The notes under the pieces are model-generated. The model searched no databases. It saw only the letters and a list, made by a program, of their open reading frames with translations, and had not been told where the DNA came from. Source: a virus. From it: a stretch of 62,370 nt of DNA. Of the stretch, positions 7,090-16,000 are shown piece by piece. The stretch spans positions 1 to 62,370 of the IMG/VR virus record IMGVR_UViG_3300046457_000066, one strand, 5' to 3'. The translations under genes and the position numbers were made by a program. The first letter of the stretch is position 1, and the number at the start of each line of letters is the position of its first letter.

Positions 7090-7997
7090 TGAGTAAGCAG
7101 ATCGATAGCGACAGGGCAGCGGAACTTTACTCCGCTGCTCTTCGCGACATCAGCGCCAACACTATCGGTCAGGCTCTCAGGTACTTTCACTCAGTCCCTC
7201 CTTCGGCACTACTCAAGGACCCTGACAAGTACTTCGATGAGTGGTTTGAGATTGTCGATGAAGCCAGGCAGCGAGCTTGGAACATCGGGCAGGCTTACTA
7301 CCGCCTCGATACGGCTATCTGGACCGGCACTACGCCGGACGACGGCACAGGTGAATTGCTCACCTTGAAGCAACTCTGGATCTACTTCCTGAAGCGAATT
7401 GGTACTAAGAAGTTTCGTAGTTCACTTCCTAACTCTGAGATCAGTCTGACTGACTCAGTGTGGGACGACTACGACCTTGACTACTCTCGACGTAATGCGG
7501 CGTCTACCTACTACACAAGAGCCGCTTATCGATTGAAGAAGTTTGAGGATGCCAGTCGCCTCAGGGACTTCGTTGATCCTGACGACTACCTCAGGCAGCT
7601 CGACAAGGTCATGCAAACCGTCACTTCGGACATGGCCCGTGAGTCACAGAGGCTCGCCCACAACGGTGGTCGTGATGCAGTCCTTCAGGGTGCCCAGAAC
7701 ACCAAGGCCAAACGAGTCGGGTATCTGCGAGTCCCGCGAGGTCTGTATACCTGCGGGTTCTGCATCATGCTCGCTTCACGTGGGGCCGTCTACAACACCA
7801 AGGCTTCGGCCGGACTCAAGGGTGTTGGTCGTGAATACCACGCTGGGTGTGACTGTGAAGTCCGAGCCATCTACGAGGGACAGGCGCTTCCTGCGGTGAA
7901 TAAGAAGGCCGAGGACGCCTGGAAGGACTTCAGTCGAACTAAGGGTGGAGGAGCCTCCGACTTCAATAAGTGGTGGGCCGAGAAGACTAATGAGTAA
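7089..7997 (+). CDS. MuF-like minor head protein
   Basis: A 302-residue protein. The C-terminal region has the MuF-family core: a conserved Arg/Asn-rich helix (HNGGRDAVLQGA), the cysteine motif TCGFCIMLASRG, and YHAGCDCEVRAIY. MuF proteins are carried with the portal and may be ejected with DNA. It lies between portal and scaffold as expected. Confidence 0.85.
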   Translation: MSKQIDSDRAAELYSAALRDISANTIGQALRYFHSVPPSALLKDPDKYFDEWFEIVDEARQRAWNIGQAYYRLDTAIWTGTTPDDGTGELLTLKQLWIYFLKRIGTKKFRSSLPNSEISLTDSVWDDYDLDYSRRNAASTYYTRAAYRLKKFEDASRLRDFVDPDDYLRQLDKVMQTVTSDMARESQRLAHNGGRDAVLQGAQNTKAKRVGYLRVPRGLYTCGFCIMLASRGAVYNTKASAGLKGVGREYHAGCDCEVRAIYEGQALPAVNKKAEDAWKDFSRTKGGGASDFNKWWAEKTNE

Positions 7998-8008
7998 AAG
8001 GGAGAGAG

Positions 8009-8647
8009 ATGCCTGAAGAGAACGTAGAGGTTGAAGTCGAGATGGCCGAGTCCGAAGAGGGCGTCATGGTCGAGGTCCCCGACGAGGACGAGGGCCAGGA
8101 GCCCGAGGCCGAAGCCGAGGCCGATACCGAGGTCGAGGAAGAGCCGGTCGAGGAGGCCCCTAAGAAGGTCAAGCGCCCCGTTCGTACGCCCAAGGTCAAG
8201 GCCCCCGTCGAGGAGCCCACCGAGGAGGCCCAGGACGAGCCTGAGGCCGTCGAGGAGGAGCCCGAAGAGGAAGAGGCGGAGGAAGAGACAGTTGCCGACC
8301 TGGCGGCCGTCCTCGCCCGCCTGGAGGCCATCGAGGGCCTGCTTACCGCTGAGCCCGTGGAGGTCGACGAGGCCGCCAACGAGGACGCGGTGAAGCGGGC
8401 TGAGACAGCCGAACTCAAGCTACTGGCCTTCAAGGTCGGTACGCGACATGGACTCTCCGAAACGCTTATCGAGCGTCTTCGGGGTGAGGACGAGGAGTCC
8501 CTTACTGAGGACGCCGTGAAGCTCTCCGGTGAGACCGGATCGGGTGGCGGTGGTCTTGGAAAGGGTGGACTCGATCCTGATGAGGATGTTTTCGACCCGA
8601 AGACGTTCATCAAGAACCTTCGGAAGCAGAACAACGGCGGACTTTAA
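8009..8647 (+). CDS. Scaffolding protein
   Basis: A 212-residue, extremely acidic protein (about a third Glu over residues 1-100, with repeated EEP and EEA). The C-terminal part is mixed helical and ends in a Gly-rich linker and a basic patch (KTFIKNLRKQNNG), the usual coat-binding end of scaffolds. AAGGGAGAG precedes the ATG. A terminator follows at 8664, so scaffold and coat can be expressed at different levels. Confidence 0.85.
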   Translation: MPEENVEVEVEMAESEEGVMVEVPDEDEGQEPEAEAEADTEVEEEPVEEAPKKVKRPVRTPKVKAPVEEPTEEAQDEPEAVEEEPEEEEAEEETVADLAAVLARLEAIEGLLTAEPVEVDEAANEDAVKRAETAELKLLAFKVGTRHGLSETLIERLRGEDEESLTEDAVKLSGETGSGGGGLGKGGLDPDEDVFDPKTFIKNLRKQNNGGL

Positions 8648-8663
8648 GCCCAGTCGTAATTGC

Positions 8664-8683
8664 GCCCCTTAGGGGGCTTTTTT
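8664..8683 (+). terminator. Intrinsic terminator between scaffold and coat
   Basis: GCCCC-TTA-GGGGGC stem-loop followed by six T residues. Confidence 0.85.
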
Positions 8684-8712
8684 AATGCCCACTTCCTTTA
8701 GGAGGAATCAGT

Positions 8713-9690
8713 ATGGCTAACACTATCTACAATGGTGAGAAGGTCGCGGCTGCGGCTCTTGCCAACATTGAGGCGTCTGTCGTTCTCGCTGCCACGGTTC
8801 AGAAGACCTCCGGTGCTGAGTTCGTCGGTGCTGCTGGCCACACGGTCAACATTCGTCGGCCGTCGATGCTCACCGGCTTCGAGGAGAACATTGACTGGAC
8901 TGCCGGTCAGCGTCTCGCCGGTGGCGTCATCAAGACCGAGTCTCTGAACGAGCAGGTTCTTCCGGTCGTCCTGGACACTCACGCCTACTCGGCGGTTGAC
9001 CTTTCCGACGCCGAGCTGTCCCTCTCGCTGACCAGCTACCTGTCTCAGGTCATCGTCCCGCAGACTGACGCCCTGGTGAACCGCCTTGAGCGCAAGGTTG
9101 CTGCGGCCCTGGCCTCGCTCCCGGACGACTCGCGAGGTGCGGTCGACATCTCTGCCGCCGTCGCGGCGGGTGACTATGTCAAGGCAGCCCAGCTCATCCG
9201 ATTCCGGATCAGCTTCCTGGCCTCCGACCTGACCGCGAAGAACATTCCGGTCGGCGGTCGCTTCCTGGTCCTGGGTTCCCAGATCGCCGGGTTCCTGATG
9301 AACGACCCGAACCTGACCCAGGTCGCCAACGCCGGTACCGACTCGGCTCTCCGTGAGGCCGTGATCGGCAAGCTGTACGGCTTCACGCTGGTCCAGGACA
9401 ACCGTGTCGACCCGCTCTCGATGTACGCCTACCACCCGTCGGTGATCCAGCTCGTGACTCACGCGCCGGTCGTCCCCGAGTCCGCCAAGGGTTCCAGCCA
9501 GTCTTCGGACGGCTACGCGATCCGCGCCATCAAGGACTACAACTCGTCCACGGCGTCCGAGCGTTCGTTCCTCTCGGCCTACGTCGGTGCCACTCTCGTG
9601 ACCGACCGAGTTCGGAACGCCGATGGCTCGGTCAACCCGACCCCGTCCGTCATCCGTGGCCTCAAGGTGGCTATCGACGTCACCCCTTGA
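8713..9690 (+). CDS. Major capsid protein
   Basis: A 325-residue coat protein of the P22 gp5-like group used by many actinophages: N-terminus entering directly with TIYNGEKVAAAALANIEAS, then HTVNIRRPS, and a D...YSAVDLSDAELSLSL stretch. The codons are strongly biased to C/G third positions and high-expression choices. AGGAGGAATCAGT precedes the ATG and a terminator lies just upstream. Confidence 0.9.
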   Translation: MANTIYNGEKVAAAALANIEASVVLAATVQKTSGAEFVGAAGHTVNIRRPSMLTGFEENIDWTAGQRLAGGVIKTESLNEQVLPVVLDTHAYSAVDLSDAELSLSLTSYLSQVIVPQTDALVNRLERKVAAALASLPDDSRGAVDISAAVAAGDYVKAAQLIRFRISFLASDLTAKNIPVGGRFLVLGSQIAGFLMNDPNLTQVANAGTDSALREAVIGKLYGFTLVQDNRVDPLSMYAYHPSVIQLVTHAPVVPESAKGSSQSSDGYAIRAIKDYNSSTASERSFLSAYVGATLVTDRVRNADGSVNPTPSVIRGLKVAIDVTP

Positions 9691-9845
9691 TGACCCTCTC
9701 TTCCCCGATCCTCGGTGATCTGACCACGATGAGTGCTCCGATTGCCGAGGAAGGAAGCGGAGGGGTTACACCTGCTCCCAAGACTGTACGTAAGCGTGCT
9801 CCTCGGAAGCGGACGACCAAGAAGGATGACACCAAGGAGGAGTAA
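9690..9845 (+). CDS. Small lysine-rich head protein
   Basis: A 51-residue ORF starting inside the coat stop codon (TGATG overlap). The C-terminal half is Lys/Arg/Thr rich (KTVRKRAPRKRTTKKDD). Its position between coat and connector suggests a small capsid-associated or head-completion protein. Function not known. Confidence 0.7.
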   Translation: MTLSSPILGDLTTMSAPIAEEGSGGVTPAPKTVRKRAPRKRTTKKDDTKEE

Positions 9846-10355
9846 TTGATTTGCGACCCGATCGGCACTGTTGCCGAGCTTGAGGCGCGAGTCGGACGAT
9901 CCTTTGTTACGGACGAAGAAAAGGGCATGGCGGTGGCAGCTCTTGAAGATGCTGCCGCCATTGCCCGTGTCTACGGCAATCCCTACTGGGGCTGCTACGC
10001 GGTCAGCACGATGTCTACTGCTGAACCTCTGGTGGTCAACGGGGTTGCCGTCCGTTCTACAGGAATGAACGTTCCTGCTGGAGTCAAGGCCGTAGTACTC
10101 GCAATGGCCGCTAGAGCCATCCGCAACCCGGACGGTTTCGTTTCTGAGACTGCCGGTGAATACACCTACCGGTACAGCGAGAACACGGCCAATGGCATCT
10201 CCCCTTCACAGGGTGAGATCACCATGCTTGAGAAGCTGGCACAGAAGGACAAGATCCGCACTGTTGCATTCGAGCGGGCTATCAAGGTTGCTCGCAGTCG
10301 CGAGTACCCGTACGAGGAGAATGGCAATGTCGTCTGGGATGAGAGTTCCGGATGA
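9846..10355 (+). CDS. Head-tail connector (adaptor)
   Basis: A 169-residue protein starting at TTG immediately after the TAA of the previous gene. It begins with a helical pair (TVAELEARVGRSFVTDEEKGMAVAALEDAAAIARVYG) as in the gp15/gp6-type adaptor family that docks on the portal, and ends with a basic tail. Order and size match the first connector of siphoviruses. Confidence 0.8.
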   Translation: MICDPIGTVAELEARVGRSFVTDEEKGMAVAALEDAAAIARVYGNPYWGCYAVSTMSTAEPLVVNGVAVRSTGMNVPAGVKAVVLAMAARAIRNPDGFVSETAGEYTYRYSENTANGISPSQGEITMLEKLAQKDKIRTVAFERAIKVARSREYPYEENGNVVWDESSG

Positions 10356-10678
10356 GTATTTGGAATCGTGCTCCTGTTGAAGCAGTCCTCTATGAGAGGG
10401 CTGAAGTCGATGATGGCTATGGCGGAACCGTTCCTGGTCTCGGCCCTGGCCATCCTCTCAAGGTTTTCGCACAGCAGATCTCAGACGGAACGGGGTCCGA
10501 TGACAACTGGGCCGCCCCCGTCATGATGAAGATCTACTCAAAGACCAATCCTTGTGACCGATGGTCCGAGGTTCATATGGATGGCGATGTCTGGACGGTT
10601 GTTCAGCAGCCTAAGTGGCGTCGGAACTCTCCGAGAACCACCCACTACGTTGCCACGATCGAAAAGAGGGGTGGCTGA
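10352..10678 (+). CDS. Head-tail stopper
   Basis: A 108-residue beta-rich protein (DGYGGTVPGLG, HMDGDVWTVVQQPKWRR) of the size and position of head-closure (stopper) proteins that plug the connector after packaging. It overlaps both neighbours by 1-4 bases, indicating translational coupling. Confidence 0.75.
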   Translation: MSIWNRAPVEAVLYERAEVDDGYGGTVPGLGPGHPLKVFAQQISDGTGSDDNWAAPVMMKIYSKTNPCDRWSEVHMDGDVWTVVQQPKWRRNSPRTTHYVATIEKRGG

Positions 10679-10983
10679 TGAAGCTCGTTCTCTTCGACTA
10701 CCAGTGCAGAACCGTCCCCGCCAAGGCCATAGAGACTGATGAAGCTCTCCGCAAGGAGGCATTCAAGCGGGCCCACAACACTAAGACGGCTGCTGCCGAG
10801 TTCTCCAACACCGGACACTTCCGAGGGTCTGTTCACGTGAAGAAGCACGAGAAGGGCTACTCGGTTGACATTGACGACGAGGCCGCCCTTTCGATCATTT
10901 TCGGTCACGAATACGACGGCTGGGCCGAAGGTCACGCACCGTTCGAGGGCCACCCCGAAATCATCGCAGCACTACTCGCCTAG
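10678..10983 (+). CDS. Neck/tail-completion protein (HK97 gp10-like)
   Basis: A 101-residue protein; the ATG overlaps the previous TGA (TGATG). Pattern ALRKEAFKRAHNTK... GHFRGSVHVKKHEKGYSVDI... IIFGHEYDGWAEG resembles the gp10-type neck proteins (R+G turn followed by an 'FGHE' motif). It should sit between stopper and tail terminator. Confidence 0.75.
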   Translation: MKLVLFDYQCRTVPAKAIETDEALRKEAFKRAHNTKTAAAEFSNTGHFRGSVHVKKHEKGYSVDIDDEAALSIIFGHEYDGWAEGHAPFEGHPEIIAALLA

Positions 10984-10991
10984 GAGATGCC

Positions 10992-11429
10992 TTGAAGGAT
11001 TCGTATCTACTTCCAGACTCGGAAGCGATCGCTCTTGAGGCACTACGCGAATACGTCCCTCTCTTCAACGACACCGAGATTAAGTATGTCGTCAAGATGC
11101 CGGACGAGTGGCTTCACCTGCTGCCGATTGTGATGGTCAGGCGAACGGCTGGTACTTCCGAGGACCCCAGCTACCTGGACCAAGCAGTCTTCACCGTGCA
11201 CTGCTTTGCGTCGACTCGCCGAGATGCTTCGCTTCTCAGCCGACTGGTTCGTAAGGGACTGGTCGATGCTTCCAAGGCCCCCTTCGTCTCCACGATCGAG
11301 GGCGGATCGATGTTCCGTTTCAGGGAGATCGGCGGTCCTTTCTACTCAGCCGGTAATGACAACGTCCATCACCCTGACGTATTCCGCTTCGTTGCCTCTT
11401 ACCAACTCATGTTCCGCCCAGTCGTCTGA
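10992..11429 (+). CDS. Tail terminator protein
   Basis: A 145-residue protein starting at TTG with GGAG upstream. The alpha/beta pattern with AIALEALREYVPLF... VKMPDEWLHLLPIVMVRRTAG matches tail-terminator (gpU-like) proteins that cap the tube. Its place directly before the tail tube gene supports this. Confidence 0.75.
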   Translation: MKDSYLLPDSEAIALEALREYVPLFNDTEIKYVVKMPDEWLHLLPIVMVRRTAGTSEDPSYLDQAVFTVHCFASTRRDASLLSRLVRKGLVDASKAPFVSTIEGGSMFRFREIGGPFYSAGNDNVHHPDVFRFVASYQLMFRPVV

Positions 11430-11443
11430 CTGGGTTCTTCTAC

Positions 11444-11464
11444 GGGCCTCCGGGCCCTCTTTTG
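11444..11464 (+). terminator. Intrinsic terminator before tail tube gene
   Basis: GGGCC (11444-11448) and GGCCC (11453-11457) stem followed by TCTTTT. Confidence 0.6.
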
Positions 11465-11487
11465 CTGTGCCCTAAAGGAGGACATCT

Positions 11488-12090
11488 ATGACTGCTCCCG
11501 TCAACTCCAGCTCGACTGAGGTCATTGCCCCGGCGACTGGCTTCATCTACGTCGCACCTGCCAACACCCCGGCCCCGACGTGGCCGTTCATTCCGAACCA
11601 CGATGGTCCGGTTGAGACTGCCTGGAAGTCGATCGGCAATACGTCTCTCGACAACGGCGTTGAAATGACGATGGACGGTGATGACCCCGAGGTTCTGGGT
11701 TCGTGGCAGGACCCGGCTCTTATCACGACCAACCCGGCGAAGACCTATAGCCTCACGATGAACCTTGAGGACATCACGATCGAGACCCTGAACCTCTACT
11801 ACGGTGGTCAGGTTTCCTCTTCGGCCGATGTCTTTGTCATTCCGTCTACGCCGACTCCGTCTGAGCGGGCCCTTTTCATTGCGGCCTCTGATGGTTCTCA
11901 GATGGTGGGCTTCCACTACCCGCGTGCGTCGATCATCGGTTCGGACTCCATCACTCTGGACCCGGCCGCGATCACCGAGGTTCCGGTTACCGCAACGATT
12001 CTGTCGGCCGGTTCCGGTGCTGGATTCACTGGCATGGGCCAGGTCTTCAAGAAGTGCGACGTTCCGACTGTCAACCCGACCCTGCCGTAA
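11488..12090 (+). CDS. Major tail (tube) protein
   Basis: A 200-residue protein with N-terminal Thr/Ser/Ala-rich ATGFIYVAPANTPAPTWP and a beta-sandwich tube domain (ALITTNPAKTYSLTMNLEDITIETLNLYYGG). Strong ribosome site (AAAGGAGG) and optimal codons indicate a high-copy structural protein. Flanked on both sides by terminators. Confidence 0.85.
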   Translation: MTAPVNSSSTEVIAPATGFIYVAPANTPAPTWPFIPNHDGPVETAWKSIGNTSLDNGVEMTMDGDDPEVLGSWQDPALITTNPAKTYSLTMNLEDITIETLNLYYGGQVSSSADVFVIPSTPTPSERALFIAASDGSQMVGFHYPRASIIGSDSITLDPAAITEVPVTATILSAGSGAGFTGMGQVFKKCDVPTVNPTLP

Positions 12091-12100
12091 GTGGACCCGA

Positions 12101-12125
12101 CTAACTATCTAACTAAATAAGTAAG
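12101..12125 (+). repeat. Six-frame stop cassette, copy 2
   Basis: CTAACTATCTAACTAAATAA then GTAAG, between the tube stop codon and its terminator. It gives TAA in all forward frames and is a diverged copy of the 305-324 element. Confidence 0.7.
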
Positions 12126-12128
12126 ACC

Positions 12129-12172
12129 AGCCCCCTCTCTCGTTCTCCCTTTCCGGGAGAGGGGGCTTTTTT
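12129..12172 (+). terminator. Strong intrinsic terminator after tail tube gene
   Basis: An 11-bp perfect stem, AGCCCCCTCTC (12129-12139) with GAGAGGGGGCT (12157-12167), followed by a six-T tract. Confidence 0.9.
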
Positions 12173-12214
12173 CATGTCTGAAAGGGAGATTAACGCGATG
12201 AAAGGGAGAGCGTT

Positions 12215-12544
12215 ATGACTAGCCTGAAGTTCACCGACCTTATTGCTGAGGCCGAGAAGTCCGACAAGAACGTTGAGATCGAGGCTGCGGATGGTTCCGT
12301 GGTCAAGCTCCGTGAGTTCTCCAACCTTCCCGGTGCCGACTTCAAGACTGTTCTGAAGTACATCGATATCCTTCAGGACGAAAAGGTGAAGGAGACCTCG
12401 AAGATTGACGCGATGGACCTTTGCCTGATCGCCGCCTGCGACAAGAAGGACACCATGAAGGAAATGCTCGAACTCCTTCCGCTGTCCGGCCGCGAGGCCA
12501 TCTTCAACGCTTGGATGGAGGCGGCTGAGGTCCCGGAATCCTAA
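12215..12544 (+). CDS. Tail assembly chaperone (upstream product)
   Basis: A 109-residue helical protein directly before the tape measure pair, in the place of the gpG-like chaperone. It contains KFTDLIAEAEKS and a SNLPGADFKTVLKYIDIL helix. GGGAGAG precedes the ATG. In most siphoviruses a -1 slip makes a G-T fusion with the next ORF; no classic slippery heptamer is visible at this end. Confidence 0.8.
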   Translation: MTSLKFTDLIAEAEKSDKNVEIEAADGSVVKLREFSNLPGADFKTVLKYIDILQDEKVKETSKIDAMDLCLIAACDKKDTMKEMLELLPLSGREAIFNAWMEAAEVPES

Positions 12545-12555
12545 TTCTCCGCAAG

Positions 12556-13044
12556 ATGCTTGATGACAATGGAGGGGAGATCACTGCTGACCTGATGAGG
12601 TTCTACGGAGTCGATATCCGAGACCTCTTCACGGGCGGCATGTCTCCCCGCTTTTGTCTCGCTCTCGTGGAGAACCTTCCCATCGAGTCTGCTACCTACT
12701 CCAGTCACATTGCCGAAGGTGATCGTGGATCAAGAGGGTGGGACCGCAATACCTATGTGATGGCTGATCTGATCGACGCCATCAACATCCTTCACACGAC
12801 TCTTGTCCGGGTGAACACCAACAACCCGAAGAAGGTTAAGGATCCGGACCCGTACGAGCGTCCTGGAGCCAAGGAACGTACTCGCAAGGCCAAGACTTCC
12901 AATCCGTTCGCCAACGCTCTTTCTGCCAGTGAGTCTGTCGATATCGACGCTGGTGGAGAGATCAAGTCTTTCTCCATATCCCCCGACATTCTCAAGCGCT
13001 CTCAGAAGAGCCAGTCGGAGGGCCAACCATTCACAGTTAATTAG
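12556..13044 (+). CDS. Tail assembly chaperone (downstream product)
   Basis: A 162-residue ORF in the -1 frame relative to 12215-12544. The frame is open from 12529, so only a slip in the last 16 bases of the upstream gene could fuse them. Residues 5-75 (EITADLMRFYGVDIRDLF) match the second chaperone of actinophages; the tail is Lys/Pro rich. No ribosome site is evident at its own ATG, which favours some form of frameshift or reinitiation. Confidence 0.75.
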   Translation: MLDDNGGEITADLMRFYGVDIRDLFTGGMSPRFCLALVENLPIESATYSSHIAEGDRGSRGWDRNTYVMADLIDAINILHTTLVRVNTNNPKKVKDPDPYERPGAKERTRKAKTSNPFANALSASESVDIDAGGEIKSFSISPDILKRSQKSQSEGQPFTVN

Positions 13045-13054
13045 GAGGTGAGAT

Positions 13055-16000
13055 ATGGCTAACGGACCCGGTGGAACCGAAGTCGGTCGAGTCTATATTC
13101 GAGTACTGCCCGACACGTCAGAGTTCAAGGCCAAGCTGAAGGCTGCCCTCAAGGGCGTGAATGAAGAGGTCGAAGTTGACGTCGTCGCCAACACGGCTAA
13201 GGCTGAAGCCCGTATTAAGGCCTTGGGCAAGAGAGCTAAGGTCACTGTAATCGCTGATGCTGACACGAAGATGGCTCAGGCGAAGATTGAGAGGGTTGAA
13301 CAAAGCCGTAAGATGCGACTCCTCGTAGACGCCAACATTAAGGATGCTTCAGCTCGGATCGATTCACTCGTTCGAGAGAAGCGTCAGGCAGTTCTTCGCG
13401 TAATGCTGGAACAGAACGAGGCAAAGGCTCAGCTTGCAGCACTCGACCGAAAGCGCACAACCACGATCGAGGCCCATCTTAATGATGAGTCAATCGCCAA
13501 GGCCGAAGCTCGTATCAAGTCGCTCAACCGTAGACGCGAACTCGCTCTCACTCTCGACACGGCTCAGGTAACCAAGAGGTTCAACCGCCTCAAGGCTCAG
13601 ATGAGGCACCTCACGGCCCAGCTCGACATTGAGACCGATCCTGCTGCCATCGCTCGTATCCGCGCCCAACTTGCTGAAGCATCCCGAGGATTCACCCTCA
13701 TGGGCGACATCAAGATCAAGGGACGAGAGAAGGTTGCTGCTCAGCTCGAAGCACTGAGGAAGCGCTACGAGATTGTCATTGAGGCTCGATCCAATCGAGT
13801 TGATCAGACTCTTGCTGGTCTCGAATCTCGTATGGCCGCCCTGCGGGAACAGGCCAAGGTCACTGTCGACGTTAACTTCAACCGAGCTGAGATCGAGGCT
13901 CAGTGGGAGTCGGTTAAGGCCCAGCTTCAGGACCTTGAACTTCGGGTCTCGACTGAAATGGATGACAGCCGTGCATTCATGGAGTATGAGACTTTCAAGG
14001 CAAAGTTCGAGGATATCCGAGCTGAGATCATTCCCACTCTCAACACTCTTCACGCTAAGGCTGAGACCGAGGAACTTCGGGCCTGGATCAACAATAAGCG
14101 AGTCGAGTTCATCGCCTCGATCAACAGTCGGTTGGCTACTGCTCAGCTTGAGATGCTCAGCCGTGACTACAAGTTGGAACTCAATGCGGTCGTAAGGGAT
14201 GCAGCAGCCAGGGTAACGATCGAGAATCTTGCTCGTGACCGTAATGCGTACTTCAAGGCCGTCCTTGACACCAAGAAGGCAATGGTTCAGTTCGCCACCC
14301 TCGACCATGACCGGATCGCTTCAGTGCATGTCCGGCTTGAGAATGCTCTCAAGGCTCAGGCCGAGCTGATCGCCCTGGGTAAGACTCGCACGGCTGAATA
14401 CAGGGCTGAGGTGAAGAATGCCGGTAAGGCTGAAGCCGAACTGGAATACCTCACTCGGGACCGTACCGTTCACATCAAGCTCAAGAGGGACTGGAGGAGC
14501 AAGCTCTTCGCCGCGCTCTCTAAGGACCTTGAGACCACCGGACGGAAGACGAGGCTCCTTTCAAGGATCTTCACCAATCTCGGTGGGGCCGTCAGTAAGA
14601 CTGCACAACTGATCAGCGGTGGTCTGGTTACCGCCGTTGGTAAGGCGACTACGTTCTTCGGTGGTGCCGGGGAAGGGATAACCGAACTCGGACAGCAGAT
14701 GGTCTCTTCGGCTACTAAGGGCCTGGGAGCCATGGTTGCCTCTGGTGCTCAGGCTGGCATCATCCTGGCCCTCCTGGTCGCAGTCGTGGGCGTCGCTATC
14801 GCCATGTTCGCCGGTCTGACGGCTGCAATCCTTGCGGTTGCTGCTGCCCTTCTCGGCATGGTCCTCGTGATTGCGATGCTGGCTACCGTCCTGATTGGTG
14901 CGGCTCTTGGTGCTGTGGCTCTGGCTGCACTGCCTATCGCATTCATTGCCGGTGCCGCTCTCATGCTGGCCAAGAGCAAGGAACTCAACAAGGAGTTCAA
15001 CAAGCTCACGCAGACCTTCAAGGATGTAATGAAGAAGGCTGCTCGTCCCATGATTAAGGAGTTCCAGAAGGAGCTTCCTAAGCTGCGCAAGTGGCTTTGG
15101 GGTATGGAGGATGACTTCAGCGGAGCTTTCAAGGCTGCGTCTAAGCACCTTGAGGACTTCAGGGTTGGCATCCAGAACTTCGTAGAGGGACTCCTTCCGG
15201 GCCTGACCAAGGGAATGAACTCGGAAGGGTTCGCCAAGTTCACTAAGGCGTTCTCCGGAGCGCTTGGGGACATTGGTAAGGCCATCGGGGACTCGTTCAA
15301 TATTTTGGCTCAGAACGGTGACAAGTTCGCTGGTGTCATCAAGGAAATTGGGCGAGGTCTGGGCGAAGTACTCCCGAGCCTATCTCGATTCCTGTCTTCT
15401 CTGGCCACTGGTGCTAAGTCAACAGGTCAGATCGCTGACGGCGTCGCCGGTATGTTTGATGAGCTTTCCGAGAGCTTCAATAAGGCACTGGCGTCAGACG
15501 GATGGAAGCAGGCTGTTTCCGGATTCTCCGACATGCTCACTGACTTCGGTGATGCCATTGGTGAGGGTTTCGAGACCGCAATGAAGTCTGGCGACAAGTT
15601 CCGGGACGCCTTCAAGGCTCTTGGTGACTTTATGCAGGGGATCTCTGAGCCTCTGGCCGAGTTCACTGGTTCGGCTGCGGGACAGTTCGCTGACGTCATG
15701 CCTTCTGTGACTAAGGGCATGCAGGAGATCATTCCTGCGATGCAGAAGTTCACCGAAGCGTTCGCTGCGTTCGCTCCTGATGTGGTCACCGAGGTCTCGG
15801 ACGCTATTGCCGGTCTGTTCAAGTACCTCGCTCGTCCCGATGTAGCTAAGACGTGCAGGGACATCACGATAGCGTTCATGGAGTTCGCCAGGGAGGCTCT
15901 TGGTCCGGAAACGCTTGATGCGATCCTGGGTATCTCTGACGCGGTTACTCAGGTACTGAAGATCATTGGTCCTCTGCTGCCTTACATCATCAAGCTGACT

